Shown piece after piece: positions 16,829 through 25,952 of a DNA stretch of 64,000 nt. The first letter of the stretch is position 1. Every line of letters begins with the position of its first letter. The DNA is from Cohnella luojiensis. Its GTDB lineage: Bacteria > Bacillota > Bacilli > Paenibacillales > Paenibacillaceae. The position numbers and the translations under genes were made by a program. Below the pieces are notes generated by a model. That model was not told where the DNA came from, ran no database searches, and saw only the letters and a list, made by a program, of their open reading frames with translations. The stretch is from positions 23,940-87,939 of the forward strand of contig NZ_SOMN01000021.1 of assembly GCF_004564235.1 (NCBI RefSeq), in the 5' to 3' direction.

Positions 16829-18311
16829 GGTGGCGGCGAACGATCACGTTGATTTTAGCGCCAACGCGGGTGAAATCCACGCGCTCCTCGGAGAGAACGG
16901 GGCAGGCAAGAGCACGATGATGTGCATGTTGTCGGGCGTATATCGTCCGACAAGCGGAGATATCCGCTTATTCGGCAAACCGGTTAAAATCCGTTCGCCG
17001 AAGGAAGCTTCTCAGTTCGGAGTCGGAATGGTATTCCAGAACTTCCGTCTCGTTCAAACGTTAACCGCCGCGGAGAACATCGTTCTCGGCGAGAAGTCGT
17101 CGTTCTGGCGCGGCGCGAGATGGATGAAAGAGAAGCAAGAGGAGATTCGCGGGATATCCGAGAAATTCGGCCTCGCTTTCCCGGTCGATCGTCCAATCTG
17201 GCAATTGTCGGTCGGGGAGCAGCAGCGCGTCGAGATCGTCAAGACGCTTTACCGCGGCGCGAGTCTTATTATCTTGGATGAGCCTACTTCCGTGCTAACG
17301 CCGGGAGAAGCAGACCAGCTGTTCCTGACGTTGGAGAAGCTGAAGGCGGAAGGCAAGACGATCATCCTGACGACGCACAAGCTGAAGGAGGTCATGGCCG
17401 TCGCGGACCGAATATCGGTCATGCGCAAGGGCCGAATGATCCATACGGTCGATAAGAACGATACAAGCGAGCGGGAGCTGGCGCAGATCATGGTAGGCAA
17501 AGAGATTTCTCCGCCTCGCGAGTTGTCGAAGCGCGAGAGGGGCGAATCCTTGCTCAGCGTACAGCATCTGGATGTCTATGTCGAACACGGGCGCAAGGCG
17601 CTTGATCATCTTTCCCTTGAAGTCCATCAGGGAGAGATCGTTGGCGTAGCCGGCGTTGCCGGCAACGGGCAGAAGGAGCTCGCCGAAGTGCTCTCCGGTC
17701 TCCTCCCGTGGAAGAAAGGGCGAATCGTGTTTAATGGTCGGGAAATGAAAAACGCCTCCGTTCGCCATGCGATCGAATCGGGTATCTCCCATGTTCCCGA
17801 GAACCGGATGAAAAGCGGGTTAGCGGGGAGCTTAGGCGTCGTGGATAACTTGCTGTTCAAATCCTACCGGACGAAGGAGCGTTCATGGCTCGGTTTCCTG
17901 CGTATCGGACGCAACCGGCAATGGTCGCAGGAGCTGGTCGAACAGTTCGACGTTAAGACGCCGGACTTGGATACGCCGGTACAGCAGCTGTCCGGAGGCA
18001 ACCAGCAGAAGCTGCTGTTCGCCAGGGAAATTCATCGCCAGCCGCTGTTAATGATCGCCGTGCATCCTACGCAAGGCTTGGACATCGGCGCAACGGAGGG
18101 CGTGCACCGTCTGCTCGCGAACTTGCGCGATTCCGGGAAATCGGTGCTGCTCATCTCGGAGGACTTGGATGAGGTGATGCAATTGTCCGATAGGGTACTC
18201 GTGATATACAACGGAGCCATTATCGGCGAGATGTCCCGAGAGGAAGCGGATCGGGAACGGATCGGGCAATACATGGCAGGTCTTCAAGACAACGGGGAGG
18301 AAGCGGTATGA
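16776..18311 (+). CDS. Nucleoside/purine ABC transporter, twin ATPase
   Basis: The 511-residue protein has two ABC domains, like the RbsA/YufO (NupO) family that energises uptake of nucleosides. The first domain has Walker A GENGAGKST, signature QLSVGEQQRVE and Walker B LIILDEPTSVLTP. The second has the degenerate P-loop GVAGNGQKEL, signature QLSGGNQQK and AVHPTQGLDIGA, which is the normal asymmetry of this family. I use the ATG at 16776, 8 bases after AGGAGG; the GTG at 16770 is too close. It is followed with a 4-base overlap by its permease. Position inside the puc operon points to purine or purine nucleoside import. Confidence 0.92.
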   Translation: MKPTVSVEMRQICKQFGKVAANDHVDFSANAGEIHALLGENGAGKSTMMCMLSGVYRPTSGDIRLFGKPVKIRSPKEASQFGVGMVFQNFRLVQTLTAAENIVLGEKSSFWRGARWMKEKQEEIRGISEKFGLAFPVDRPIWQLSVGEQQRVEIVKTLYRGASLIILDEPTSVLTPGEADQLFLTLEKLKAEGKTIILTTHKLKEVMAVADRISVMRKGRMIHTVDKNDTSERELAQIMVGKEISPPRELSKRERGESLLSVQHLDVYVEHGRKALDHLSLEVHQGEIVGVAGVAGNGQKELAEVLSGLLPWKKGRIVFNGREMKNASVRHAIESGISHVPENRMKSGLAGSLGVVDNLLFKSYRTKERSWLGFLRIGRNRQWSQELVEQFDVKTPDLDTPVQQLSGGNQQKLLFAREIHRQPLLMIAVHPTQGLDIGATEGVHRLLANLRDSGKSVLLISEDLDEVMQLSDRVLVIYNGAIIGEMSREEADRERIGQYMAGLQDNGEEAV

Positions 18312-19432
18312 GCGAACAACCGGTGACGGGAGAGGTTTCCCTTAAACAAGGCGAAACTTCCTCATCTTCTACATTCATTCGTCTTCCGTATCGGTTGGAG
18401 TACGATCCGAGCAAACGAATTAACGTCTGGCGAGTGACGATATCTTCTGTCGTGCTGGCTTTGGTCGTCTGCGGGATATTCATCGCAGCAAACGGGATGA
18501 ATCCTTTTCCGGTATACAAGAAGCTGCTGTCCGGGGCTTTCGGAAGTACTTTCGGGCTGACCGAGACGCTGGTTAAATCCATTCCGTTGCTTTTATGCGG
18601 GCTAGGCGTTTCGATTGCTTACCGGATATCGGTATGGAACATCGGCGCGGAGGGGCAGTTTGCCGCAGGGGCAATAGCCGCGACGGCCGTTACGATTTAT
18701 TTTCCTGATTTGCCGATCTATTTCAGCATTCCTTTTATGATTGTTTTCGGGATCGCGGCGGGTGCCTTCTGGGGTTTGCTGACGGCGATACCGCGGACTT
18801 ATTTCCAGGTCAACGAACTCATAACTTCCTTAATGCTCAATTATGTAGCATTGCTTGCGCTGAATTATTTCGTGTTCGGCCCTTGGAAAGACCCGAAGGG
18901 ATTTAACTTTCCCGGTACCCCGGTCTTTAACGCAGCGCAGTCGTTGCCCGTACTCGGCGATACGCGACTGCACTTGGGTCTTCTCTTTGCGATTATCGTG
19001 GTCGTTCTCTACGCTTTCACGATTCGTTATACGCGATGGGGGTATGAGCTGCGGTTAATCGGCGCGAATGCGGAAGCGGCCAAGAACGCGGGCATCCGTA
19101 TTTCTCGCCACATTATCATCGTAATGCTCATTAGCGGCGGGTTAGCCGGTCTTGCAGGGATGAGCGAGGTGTCCGGAGTTACGCACCGCCTTATGTACGG
19201 GATATCCCCGGGGTACGGATATACGGCCATTATCGTGGCTTGGCTCGCCAAGCTGAATCCGGTTGGGCTTGTCGTATCATCGTTCTTATTCGGCGGCTTG
19301 ATCGTAGGCGGGTATAGCGTCCAGACGTTAGGACTGCCTTCGTCGATATCCAACATGCTGCAGGGCGCGATTTTGTTTTTCTTGATCGCGGGCGACACGA
19401 TCGGCAAATATCGGCTAAGGCGGAACGGTTAA
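18308..19432 (+). CDS. Nucleoside-type ABC transporter permease 1
   Basis: The 374-residue integral membrane protein belongs to the BPD_transp_2 family (YufP/NupP-like). After an N-terminal cytoplasmic tail it has about eight to ten hydrophobic segments and the family motif NIGAEGQFAAGAIAA near residues 111-125. It starts with ATG overlapping the ATPase stop (ATGA). Together with the next gene it would form the membrane channel. Substrate assignment rests on the operon. Confidence 0.9.
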   Translation: MSEQPVTGEVSLKQGETSSSSTFIRLPYRLEYDPSKRINVWRVTISSVVLALVVCGIFIAANGMNPFPVYKKLLSGAFGSTFGLTETLVKSIPLLLCGLGVSIAYRISVWNIGAEGQFAAGAIAATAVTIYFPDLPIYFSIPFMIVFGIAAGAFWGLLTAIPRTYFQVNELITSLMLNYVALLALNYFVFGPWKDPKGFNFPGTPVFNAAQSLPVLGDTRLHLGLLFAIIVVVLYAFTIRYTRWGYELRLIGANAEAAKNAGIRISRHIIIVMLISGGLAGLAGMSEVSGVTHRLMYGISPGYGYTAIIVAWLAKLNPVGLVVSSFLFGGLIVGGYSVQTLGLPSSISNMLQGAILFFLIAGDTIGKYRLRRNG

Positions 19433-19447
19433 GGGGGCGGATAAACG

Positions 19448-20377
19448 ATGGATATGTTCATACAAATCATAGTAGCGGCGGTCGGATCCGGAACTCCTCT
19501 CTTATTCGCGACGTTAGGCGGAATTCTGATCGAACGCTCGGGAATCATTCAACTCGGGGCGGAAGGCCTCATGCTTATGGGCGCCGTCGCGGCGTGCATG
19601 ACCTATCTGAATACGGGGAGCTTAGCGTTGGCGCTTCTAGCCGTATTCGCCGTTAGCGCCCTGTTAGGCATTATCCACGGATTTCTTACCGTTTCCTTGG
19701 TTAGCAACCAAATCGTATGCGGTCTCGCGATGACTTTGTTCGGCGCAGGCTTAAGCGCTTATCTCGGGAAATCTTACAGCGGGATCCCGCTCCCTGGCTC
19801 CGTGCCGAAATGGCACATGCCCGGCCTGGAATCCATACCGTTGATCGGCGATCTGTTCGCTCATTTGGACGTGTTGACTTGGTTTAGCTTCTTGCTCGTT
19901 ATCGTTATGCATCTGTTCATTCACCGGACTTCCTGGGGGCTCCACCTCCGGGCGATCGGCGATAATCCGCCGACGGCGGACGTCATGGGCATCCGGGTTC
20001 AAGCTTTCCGTTACGGTTACATCGTTGCAGGGTCCATGCTCATCGGGTTGGCCGGCGCGGATATGCTGCTCGTCTATTCCCCGACTTGGACGGAAGGGAT
20101 GACTTCGGGACGCGGCTGGATCGCCGTCGCTCTGATTATTTTCGCCAGATGGAATCCGGTTCGCGCATTGCTGTGCGCGTATTTCTTCGGGGCGCTGGAT
20201 TCGATCGGCTTCCGGGTTCAGTTGCTTGGCAGTCATATTCCTTCCTATTTTCTCAAAATGATTCCTTATATCGTGACCATTCTCGTTCTCATGTACTTAG
20301 GCTGGCGCAATCGCAATAAGCCGTCGGGTGCTCCCGAAGCGCTCGGGATTCCTTATATCAGGGAACAAAGATTTTAA
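19448..20377 (+). CDS. Nucleoside-type ABC transporter permease 2
   Basis: The 309-residue protein is the second BPD_transp_2 permease (YufQ/NupQ-like), with the characteristic QLGAEGLMLMGAVAA motif and multiple transmembrane segments. The ATG at 19448 follows AAGGGGGCGGATAAACG. The cluster contains no BMP-family lipoprotein, which such transporters normally need, so the binding protein must be elsewhere. Confidence 0.9.
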   Translation: MDMFIQIIVAAVGSGTPLLFATLGGILIERSGIIQLGAEGLMLMGAVAACMTYLNTGSLALALLAVFAVSALLGIIHGFLTVSLVSNQIVCGLAMTLFGAGLSAYLGKSYSGIPLPGSVPKWHMPGLESIPLIGDLFAHLDVLTWFSFLLVIVMHLFIHRTSWGLHLRAIGDNPPTADVMGIRVQAFRYGYIVAGSMLIGLAGADMLLVYSPTWTEGMTSGRGWIAVALIIFARWNPVRALLCAYFFGALDSIGFRVQLLGSHIPSYFLKMIPYIVTILVLMYLGWRNRNKPSGAPEALGIPYIREQRF

Positions 20378-20406
20378 CCATTCCATAAGAAAAGGAGGGA
20401 GTAACG

Positions 20407-21336
20407 ATGGCGTCCGGACAAGAGGACAAGATGATGTCTCCCTCCGTATGGCATCCGCGGGATGCGACGGAAGCATGGACGTTCAAGAAACTGTTGGATG
20501 CGGATGCGATATACGTGGCCGGCGGGACATTGCTGCGTACGCAGTGGGAAGCGGGCATCGCGACCATGCCGAAGCATTTGATCGACTTGAGCTCCATCCC
20601 GGGACTGAAAGGGATCGTTAAGGAAGAACATTCGATTACGATAGGCGCACTTACTCCGCTTGGCGATTGCCGCAAGGATCCGCACGTTATCCGGCATTAT
20701 CCGATGCTGGCGGATGCGATTCGCTCCATCGCCGCTTCCTCGGTAAGGAATCTCGCTACGGTCGGAGGCAATATCGCCTCCCGCGTGGGCGACTCTCTTC
20801 CCGTATTCATCGTCAGCCAAGCCGAGTTCGAATGGAACACGGGACTTAGCCCGATGACCGAAGATGCTTCGCAGTGGGCGGAACGGCTTCAAGAGCAATT
20901 ACCGAAGGCTTCCCATTTGCTTACCCGGGTGCATCTTCCAATAATCGAAGAAACGGAGCTCGTACCGAAGCGATTCGGAGCATTCCACAAAGTAGGGCGC
21001 AGGGAAGCATTCACTCAGTCGTTGGTTACCGTCGCCATTAGCGGAGGGATAAAGGCAGACGGCAAGCTTGCGGAAATTCGAATCGCCGCAGGCGGGGGCC
21101 AGACGATTCCTCATCGCCTGCCCGCCGCGGAGAAGCTATTGAAAGGGCAGATTCCGAACCGGGAGCTGCTCGGAGAGGTTCATCAAGCTGTCATGAACGG
21201 CTATAGGCCGAAGTCGGATCCGTTCGCCACGGACGAGTACCGCAAGAAGGCGGCGGCGAATTTGATCGTCATGGAGCTATGGAAAGCTTGCGGCGAGCCT
21301 TCAGGGGCGGGGAGGGAGCAAGATGGCGTTAAATAA
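20407..21336 (+). CDS. pucC: Xanthine dehydrogenase FAD subunit, PucC-like
   Basis: This 309-residue protein is the FAD-binding (medium) subunit of the molybdenum hydroxylase that oxidises hypoxanthine and xanthine to urate. It shows the FAD-binding YVAGGTLL segment, the AASSVRNLATVGGNIASRVGDS signature in two parts, and a C-terminal CO-dehydrogenase-flavoprotein-like domain (KVGRREAFTQSLVTVAISGG). The ATG follows AAAGGAGGGAGTAACG. Its 3' end overlaps pucD by 14 bases. Split FAD, Mo and FeS subunits match the B. subtilis PucCDE arrangement. Confidence 0.92.
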   Translation: MASGQEDKMMSPSVWHPRDATEAWTFKKLLDADAIYVAGGTLLRTQWEAGIATMPKHLIDLSSIPGLKGIVKEEHSITIGALTPLGDCRKDPHVIRHYPMLADAIRSIAASSVRNLATVGGNIASRVGDSLPVFIVSQAEFEWNTGLSPMTEDASQWAERLQEQLPKASHLLTRVHLPIIEETELVPKRFGAFHKVGRREAFTQSLVTVAISGGIKADGKLAEIRIAAGGGQTIPHRLPAAEKLLKGQIPNRELLGEVHQAVMNGYRPKSDPFATDEYRKKAAANLIVMELWKACGEPSGAGREQDGVK

Positions 21337-23596
21337 GACGACAAGCGGAGGAAGATGGCGAATCAGGCCCGACGGGCCGGAGAAGGTAACCGGAAAGCTC
21401 GCTTATTTGACGGATATGTCAAGGGACGGCATGCTCGTCGGACGCGTGCTCAGAAGTCCTCATCCCCATGCCGGTATCGTATCGATTCATACGGAGAAGG
21501 CGAAGAGAATACCTGGAGTGCACGCGGTCATCACGCATGCGGACATCCCGGGAATGAACCGGTTCGGCATCGTGAACCCGGATCAGCCGGTCTTGTGCGA
21601 GGATAGGGTCAGATATATCGGCGACGCGGTAGCGGCAGTGGCCGCGGAAACGCCGGAAATCGCCGCTCAAGCTTTAGAGAGCATTGAAGTGGAATACGTG
21701 GTGCTGCCGGTCGTGGATGATCCCGTGAAGGCGCAGACCAAGCAGGCTCCCAAGCTGCATCCGGGAGGAAACGTGCTTCACCGTAACCAATACGGATACG
21801 GGGAAGTAACTAGTGGGTTCGCCGGTTGCACTCATATCGTCGAAGAAACCTATTTAACCCCGAGACAAATGCATACCTACATGGAAACGGAAGGGGGCTT
21901 GTTCATTCCGGAGGAAGGCGGCAGATTAACCGTTTATTCTCCCACTCAACATGGCTATAAGGATCGGATGCAGCTTGCGCGGATATTGGGGCTGCCCGAA
22001 TTTAATATCAGAGTCGTCTCCAGCCCGATCGGCGGCTCCTTCGGCGGCAAGGACGAATTGAACGTTCAACCTTACGGGGCGTTGCTCGCTTTGGTGACGG
22101 GCAGGCCAGTTAAGATCCACAACTCGCGCTGGGAGTCGGTTCGCGCCGGTTTAAAAAGGCATCCGATGAGGATCGCGATGAAAACCGGAGTCGACGATAG
22201 CGGGCGCATTCTGGCGCACCAAGTCAGCATTGTCGCGGATACGGGGGCCTATGCAACGCTTGGCGCGGAGGTGCTTAACTTCGCGATAGAGCATGTGACG
22301 GGCCCTTACCGATATGATTCCGTCGAGGTCGAAGGCGTGTCTGTGTATACGAATAACGGCGTATCGGGAGAGTTTCGCGGCTTTGGCGGCAACCAGGCGA
22401 TCTTCGCTTTGGAAGGCCAGATGGATCGATTGGCGGAGAAGCTCGGTCAAGATCCATGGGAATTCCGCTTGATGAACATGCGCAAGCCTGAAGACCCGGG
22501 ACCACTGGGACAGACGATCGTCCGAACGGACGGTGCGATGCAAGTATGGAAGTCGCTTGCGGGAAGCTCGATGTGGTTGGATCGGCAAGATAGGATCACC
22601 GATAATCCATGGCTGCGCAAGGGGACGGGAGCTGCGTTCGTCATGCACGGCTCGGGGCTCGGATTCGGCATTCCGGATCCCGCGGGAGGTATGCTGGCCT
22701 TGGCGGAGGATGGCAAGATCGAGGCGATTTTCGGCTACGAGGAGTTCGGGCAAGGATTGATCGCAACGTTAGAGCTCATGCTGATCGAGCAATTCGGCTT
22801 CGGGACGGAGGACATTCGAATCGTGATCGGGGATACCGATCTCGTTCCCCACAGCGGGTCCAGCACGGCGTCGCGGGCGACGAGCATGATGTGGAAGTCG
22901 CTTCAGAAGCTTCGGGGCCCGTTTCTTGACCGAATGCTGGATGAGGCATCCAAGCTGCTGTCCCTGCCGACCGAAAGTCTTCGGGTCGGAACCGGAGGCA
23001 TCTGGAATAGGTCGGGAGAGCATCTACTCCTTACGTATGGTCAGTTGGCCCAAGGTGTCCAGGAGGAAATTCGGTTCCAAACGCATTTTCCGTTTCCCGC
23101 TTCGCCGACCAAAAGAATCGGAGCGCATTATTTGTATACCTATTCGGCGGTGGCCGTGGAAGTTGAAGTGAACGTTCTTACGGGAAGGGTTAAGGTATTG
23201 AAGCAATATCACGCGGTAGCAGCCGGTCCCGTAATGAACCCGCAAGGGTTTCTAGGGCAGATAGAAGGCGGCAGCGGCATGGCTGTCGGATTCGCTCTTT
23301 CGGAGGATTCCGTCATGGATAGCGGCGTGTATTTAACCCGAAATCTCGATACGTACATGATTCCGACTTATACCGACTTGAATGGAGAGATAGAGGTTCA
23401 TGCGATAGAAGATCTTCCCGAGGATGACGAGCACGGTCCTCGCGGGGTCGGAGAAATCGGCTCCGTCGGCGTTGCGCCCGCTATTGCCGCAGCGGTCTAT
23501 CATGCGACGGGCAAACGAATAAGCAAGCTGCCCATAGACCCGGAATCTCTTCAGGAAGTACCCGATTTTCTCGTAAAGGCGGTGAGTCGCCCATGA
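21323..23596 (+). CDS. pucD: Xanthine dehydrogenase molybdopterin subunit, PucD-like
   Basis: The 757-residue large subunit binds the molybdenum cofactor and oxidises the purine. An N-terminal a/b hammerhead domain (GKLAYLTDMSRDGMLVGRVLRSPHPHA) is followed by the molybdopterin-binding domain with GGSFGGKDE, EFRGFGGNQA and, near the C-terminus, GVGEIGSVGVAPAIAAAV, which contains the catalytic Glu. Length and domain order match XdhA/PucD. It overlaps pucE by 4 bases (ATGA), so the subunits are coupled in translation. Confidence 0.94.
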   Translation: MALNKTTSGGRWRIRPDGPEKVTGKLAYLTDMSRDGMLVGRVLRSPHPHAGIVSIHTEKAKRIPGVHAVITHADIPGMNRFGIVNPDQPVLCEDRVRYIGDAVAAVAAETPEIAAQALESIEVEYVVLPVVDDPVKAQTKQAPKLHPGGNVLHRNQYGYGEVTSGFAGCTHIVEETYLTPRQMHTYMETEGGLFIPEEGGRLTVYSPTQHGYKDRMQLARILGLPEFNIRVVSSPIGGSFGGKDELNVQPYGALLALVTGRPVKIHNSRWESVRAGLKRHPMRIAMKTGVDDSGRILAHQVSIVADTGAYATLGAEVLNFAIEHVTGPYRYDSVEVEGVSVYTNNGVSGEFRGFGGNQAIFALEGQMDRLAEKLGQDPWEFRLMNMRKPEDPGPLGQTIVRTDGAMQVWKSLAGSSMWLDRQDRITDNPWLRKGTGAAFVMHGSGLGFGIPDPAGGMLALAEDGKIEAIFGYEEFGQGLIATLELMLIEQFGFGTEDIRIVIGDTDLVPHSGSSTASRATSMMWKSLQKLRGPFLDRMLDEASKLLSLPTESLRVGTGGIWNRSGEHLLLTYGQLAQGVQEEIRFQTHFPFPASPTKRIGAHYLYTYSAVAVEVEVNVLTGRVKVLKQYHAVAAGPVMNPQGFLGQIEGGSGMAVGFALSEDSVMDSGVYLTRNLDTYMIPTYTDLNGEIEVHAIEDLPEDDEHGPRGVGEIGSVGVAPAIAAAVYHATGKRISKLPIDPESLQEVPDFLVKAVSRP

Positions 23597-24096
23597 TCAA
23601 CAGAAGCTTGGCCGAGCGCAGGTCCGATAAAGTGATCGAGTGCGATATTAACGGTCAACCGATATCGTTAGACGTACCCCCGACCAGAAGATTGCTGACG
23701 ATTCTGCGCGATGATCTGCAGATGACGGGTACGAAGGTATCTTGCGAGATCGGAAGGTGCGGGGCTTGCATGGTGCTTGTCGACGGGCAGCAGGTGAATT
23801 CTTGTCTGACGATGGCTTACCAATGCGAGGGCAAGAAGATTACGACGATCGAAGGGCTTAGCCAAGCGGAGATCGACCCGATCCAGCAATGTTTTCTTGA
23901 AGAGGGCGGTTATCAATGCGGTTACTGTACCCCTGGAATGATCATTTCCGTAAAAGCATTGCTGAGCCATAACCCTGAACCAAGCACGGAAGATATCGAA
24001 GAGGCGCTTTCGGGCAATCTATGTCGATGTACCGGTTACGGAGGTATCGTGCGTTCCGTCCAAAAAGCCGTTCAATTAAGGAGGGATTCCTCATGA
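23593..24096 (+). CDS. pucE: Xanthine dehydrogenase 2Fe-2S subunit, PucE-like
   Basis: The 167-residue small subunit carries two [2Fe-2S] clusters that pass electrons from the molybdenum site to FAD. The plant-ferredoxin-type ligands are in CEIGRCGACMVLVDG plus NSCL, and the second set is in QCGYCTPGM and NLCRCTGYGGI. The start overlaps the pucD stop. The last four bases overlap the uraD start codon. Confidence 0.95.
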   Translation: MINRSLAERRSDKVIECDINGQPISLDVPPTRRLLTILRDDLQMTGTKVSCEIGRCGACMVLVDGQQVNSCLTMAYQCEGKKITTIEGLSQAEIDPIQQCFLEEGGYQCGYCTPGMIISVKALLSHNPEPSTEDIEEALSGNLCRCTGYGGIVRSVQKAVQLRRDSS

Positions 24097-24605
24097 GAAC
24101 TAAAATAGCCATCCCCATGCTGGTCATTAGCAAAATGAGCCGGGAACAGTTTACCGAGGTGCTTGGCGGCATTTTCGAGAATGCTCCATGGGTCGCGCAA
24201 GGCGCATGGGAACACAGGCCGTTCAAAACCCGCAAGCAGCTTCATGACAAGATGATGGAAATCGTGCGGCAGGCTCCCGAAGAGACGATAACGGCTCTGT
24301 TCCGCGGACATCCCGATCTGGCGACTCGATTAGAGGTGACGGATTATTCCGCTGCCGAACAGCAGGGCGCCGGGCTTAACCAGCTATCGCAAGAAGAATT
24401 CGAGCAATTCGCTTCCTATAACCGCGAATACACGGAGAAGTTCGGGTTTCCTTTTATCATGGCGGTAAAGGGAAAAAGCAAGAACGAGATATTGTTCTCC
24501 ATGAAAATTCGCATCCATCATTCGGAGCGGGAGGAAAGAGAGACGGCTCTTGGGGAGATCGGGAAAATAACCGGTTTCAGGCTCGAGGATTTGGCGGGAG
24601 ATTAA
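24093..24605 (+). CDS. uraD: OHCU decarboxylase (UraD)
   Basis: The 170-residue protein decarboxylates 2-oxo-4-hydroxy-4-carboxy-5-ureidoimidazoline to S-allantoin, the last step of the urate-to-allantoin route. Family features are the N-terminal SREQFTEVLGGIFENAPWVA, the HPDL segment (FRGHPDLA) with the catalytic His, and FGFPFIMAVKGKSKNEIL. The true start is the ATG at 24093 after AAGGAGGGATTCCTC, overlapping the pucE stop. In B. subtilis this domain is fused to uricase in PucL; here it is a separate gene with its own stop and the uricase follows after 24 bases. Confidence 0.93.
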   Translation: MRTKIAIPMLVISKMSREQFTEVLGGIFENAPWVAQGAWEHRPFKTRKQLHDKMMEIVRQAPEETITALFRGHPDLATRLEVTDYSAAEQQGAGLNQLSQEEFEQFASYNREYTEKFGFPFIMAVKGKSKNEILFSMKIRIHHSEREERETALGEIGKITGFRLEDLAGD

Positions 24606-24629
24606 TCAGAAGACGGGGAGAGGGAAACC

Positions 24630-25580
24630 ATGCAAAAGCTAACCAGCGGCCGAACGCTCTATTACGGCAAGGGAGACGTGCTTACTTACCGGACTTACGC
24701 GGCTCCTTTAACCGTAGAACCGATAGCGGAGTCCCCTTTCAACGGGAACGAAAACGTCATTTTCGCGCATAATATCAAGTTCTCGGTCAGCGGGGAAACC
24801 TTGCTTGCCTCTTTTACCGAAGGAGACAACGGCCAGGTCGTGGCGACCGATTCGATGAAAAATTTCATTCTGCGTCATAGCGCTTCTTATGAGGGATGCA
24901 CCACGGAAGGTCTGCTTGCTTATATTGGCAAGAGGTTTTTCGAGAGATACGCTAATGTCACGGCGATCGATATCGAGGCAACGCGTCTTCCGTTCGGCCA
25001 GGTTTTGGTTCAAGGGCAGCAGGGGTACGAGAATAGCAAGCTGGTATACCGTCCTTCGCACAACGAAAAGGCGCATGCCCGATTGGAGCTTGTTCGCGGT
25101 GATGGCAAAATGTCCACTGCATCGCTGCAATGCGGAGTATCGGACCTGCAGCTGATTAAAGTGAGCGGAAGTTCTTTTTTCGGCTTTATCCGCGACGAAT
25201 ATACGACTTTACCGGAAAGCTATGATCGGCCGTTATTCATTTTCCTTAATATTAACTGGACTTACGATAAACACGCCGATGCCATGAGCGAGCATTCTTA
25301 CGTAGCCGCGGAGCAAATTCGGGATATCGCCCACCATGTGTTTCACGAGTTCAAAACGCCCTCTATTCAATATTTGATCAATCAAATCGGATTGCGGATC
25401 TTAAAGAGGTTTCCTCAATTGACGGAGGTATTCTTCGAATCCAATAACCGGACATGGGAAACGATCGTTGAACCCGAGGGCATCGGCCAGGCGGGCGTCT
25501 ATACGGAGCCGAGGCCGCCTTACGGCTTCCAAGGCTTTACGATGACTCGCGACGATTTAGCGGAAGCGGGGGGCGCCTGA
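24630..25580 (+). CDS. Uricase (urate oxidase)
   Basis: The 316-residue protein is a cofactor-free urate oxidase converting urate and O2 to 5-hydroxyisourate. It shows the tandem T-fold pattern, the N-terminal GKGDVLTYRTYA segment, the TDSMKNFILRHSASY stretch containing the catalytic Thr/Lys region, and FIRDEYTTLPESYDRPLF in the second half. It corresponds to the C-terminal domain of B. subtilis PucL. The ATG follows GGGGAGAGGGAAACC. It ends overlapping the HIU hydrolase start by one base. Confidence 0.94.
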   Translation: MQKLTSGRTLYYGKGDVLTYRTYAAPLTVEPIAESPFNGNENVIFAHNIKFSVSGETLLASFTEGDNGQVVATDSMKNFILRHSASYEGCTTEGLLAYIGKRFFERYANVTAIDIEATRLPFGQVLVQGQQGYENSKLVYRPSHNEKAHARLELVRGDGKMSTASLQCGVSDLQLIKVSGSSFFGFIRDEYTTLPESYDRPLFIFLNINWTYDKHADAMSEHSYVAAEQIRDIAHHVFHEFKTPSIQYLINQIGLRILKRFPQLTEVFFESNNRTWETIVEPEGIGQAGVYTEPRPPYGFQGFTMTRDDLAEAGGA

Positions 25581-25939
25581 TGGGAGCATCCGGCAGGATT
25601 ACGACGCATGTGCTCGATATTTCTCATGGAAAGCCTGCGATGGGGATGAATGTGCAGTTATGGAAGCGGGGGGAGGACCTAACGCCCGTGCTGCTGAAAA
25701 AGGATCGCATTAATTCGGACGGGCGGTTGGATGAGCCCTTGCTTGCGGGCGAAGAATTGGCCGCGGGAGTCTACGAAATCGTCTTCGAAGCGGGTCGGTA
25801 TTTCCAAGAGGTACGCGGAGTGGAGCCGCTATTGTTCGATCTTATCCCGATTCGGTTTCGAGTGGATGACGAGCAAAGCCATTTCCACGTTCCGCTGTTG
25901 GTCGCTCCCGGCGGATACAGCACCTACAGAGGGAGTTAG
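25580..25939 (+). CDS. pucM: 5-hydroxyisourate hydrolase (PucM)
   Basis: This 119-residue transthyretin-like protein hydrolyses 5-hydroxyisourate to OHCU. The N-terminal ITTHVLDISHGKPA motif holds a catalytic His, and the protein ends in YSTYRGS, the hallmark C-terminus of the HIUase family. Its position between uricase and the allantoate enzyme gives a complete urate-to-allantoin module in three adjacent genes (uraD, uricase, pucM). Confidence 0.95.
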   Translation: MGASGRITTHVLDISHGKPAMGMNVQLWKRGEDLTPVLLKKDRINSDGRLDEPLLAGEELAAGVYEIVFEAGRYFQEVRGVEPLLFDLIPIRFRVDDEQSHFHVPLLVAPGGYSTYRGS

Positions 25940-25952
25940 GGAGGGGTCAAGG

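Noticed and set aside
24093..25580. Frameshifted PucL pseudogene
   Set aside because: UraD and uricase each have complete domains, their own stop or start codons and a good ribosome binding site for the second, so they are two intact genes.
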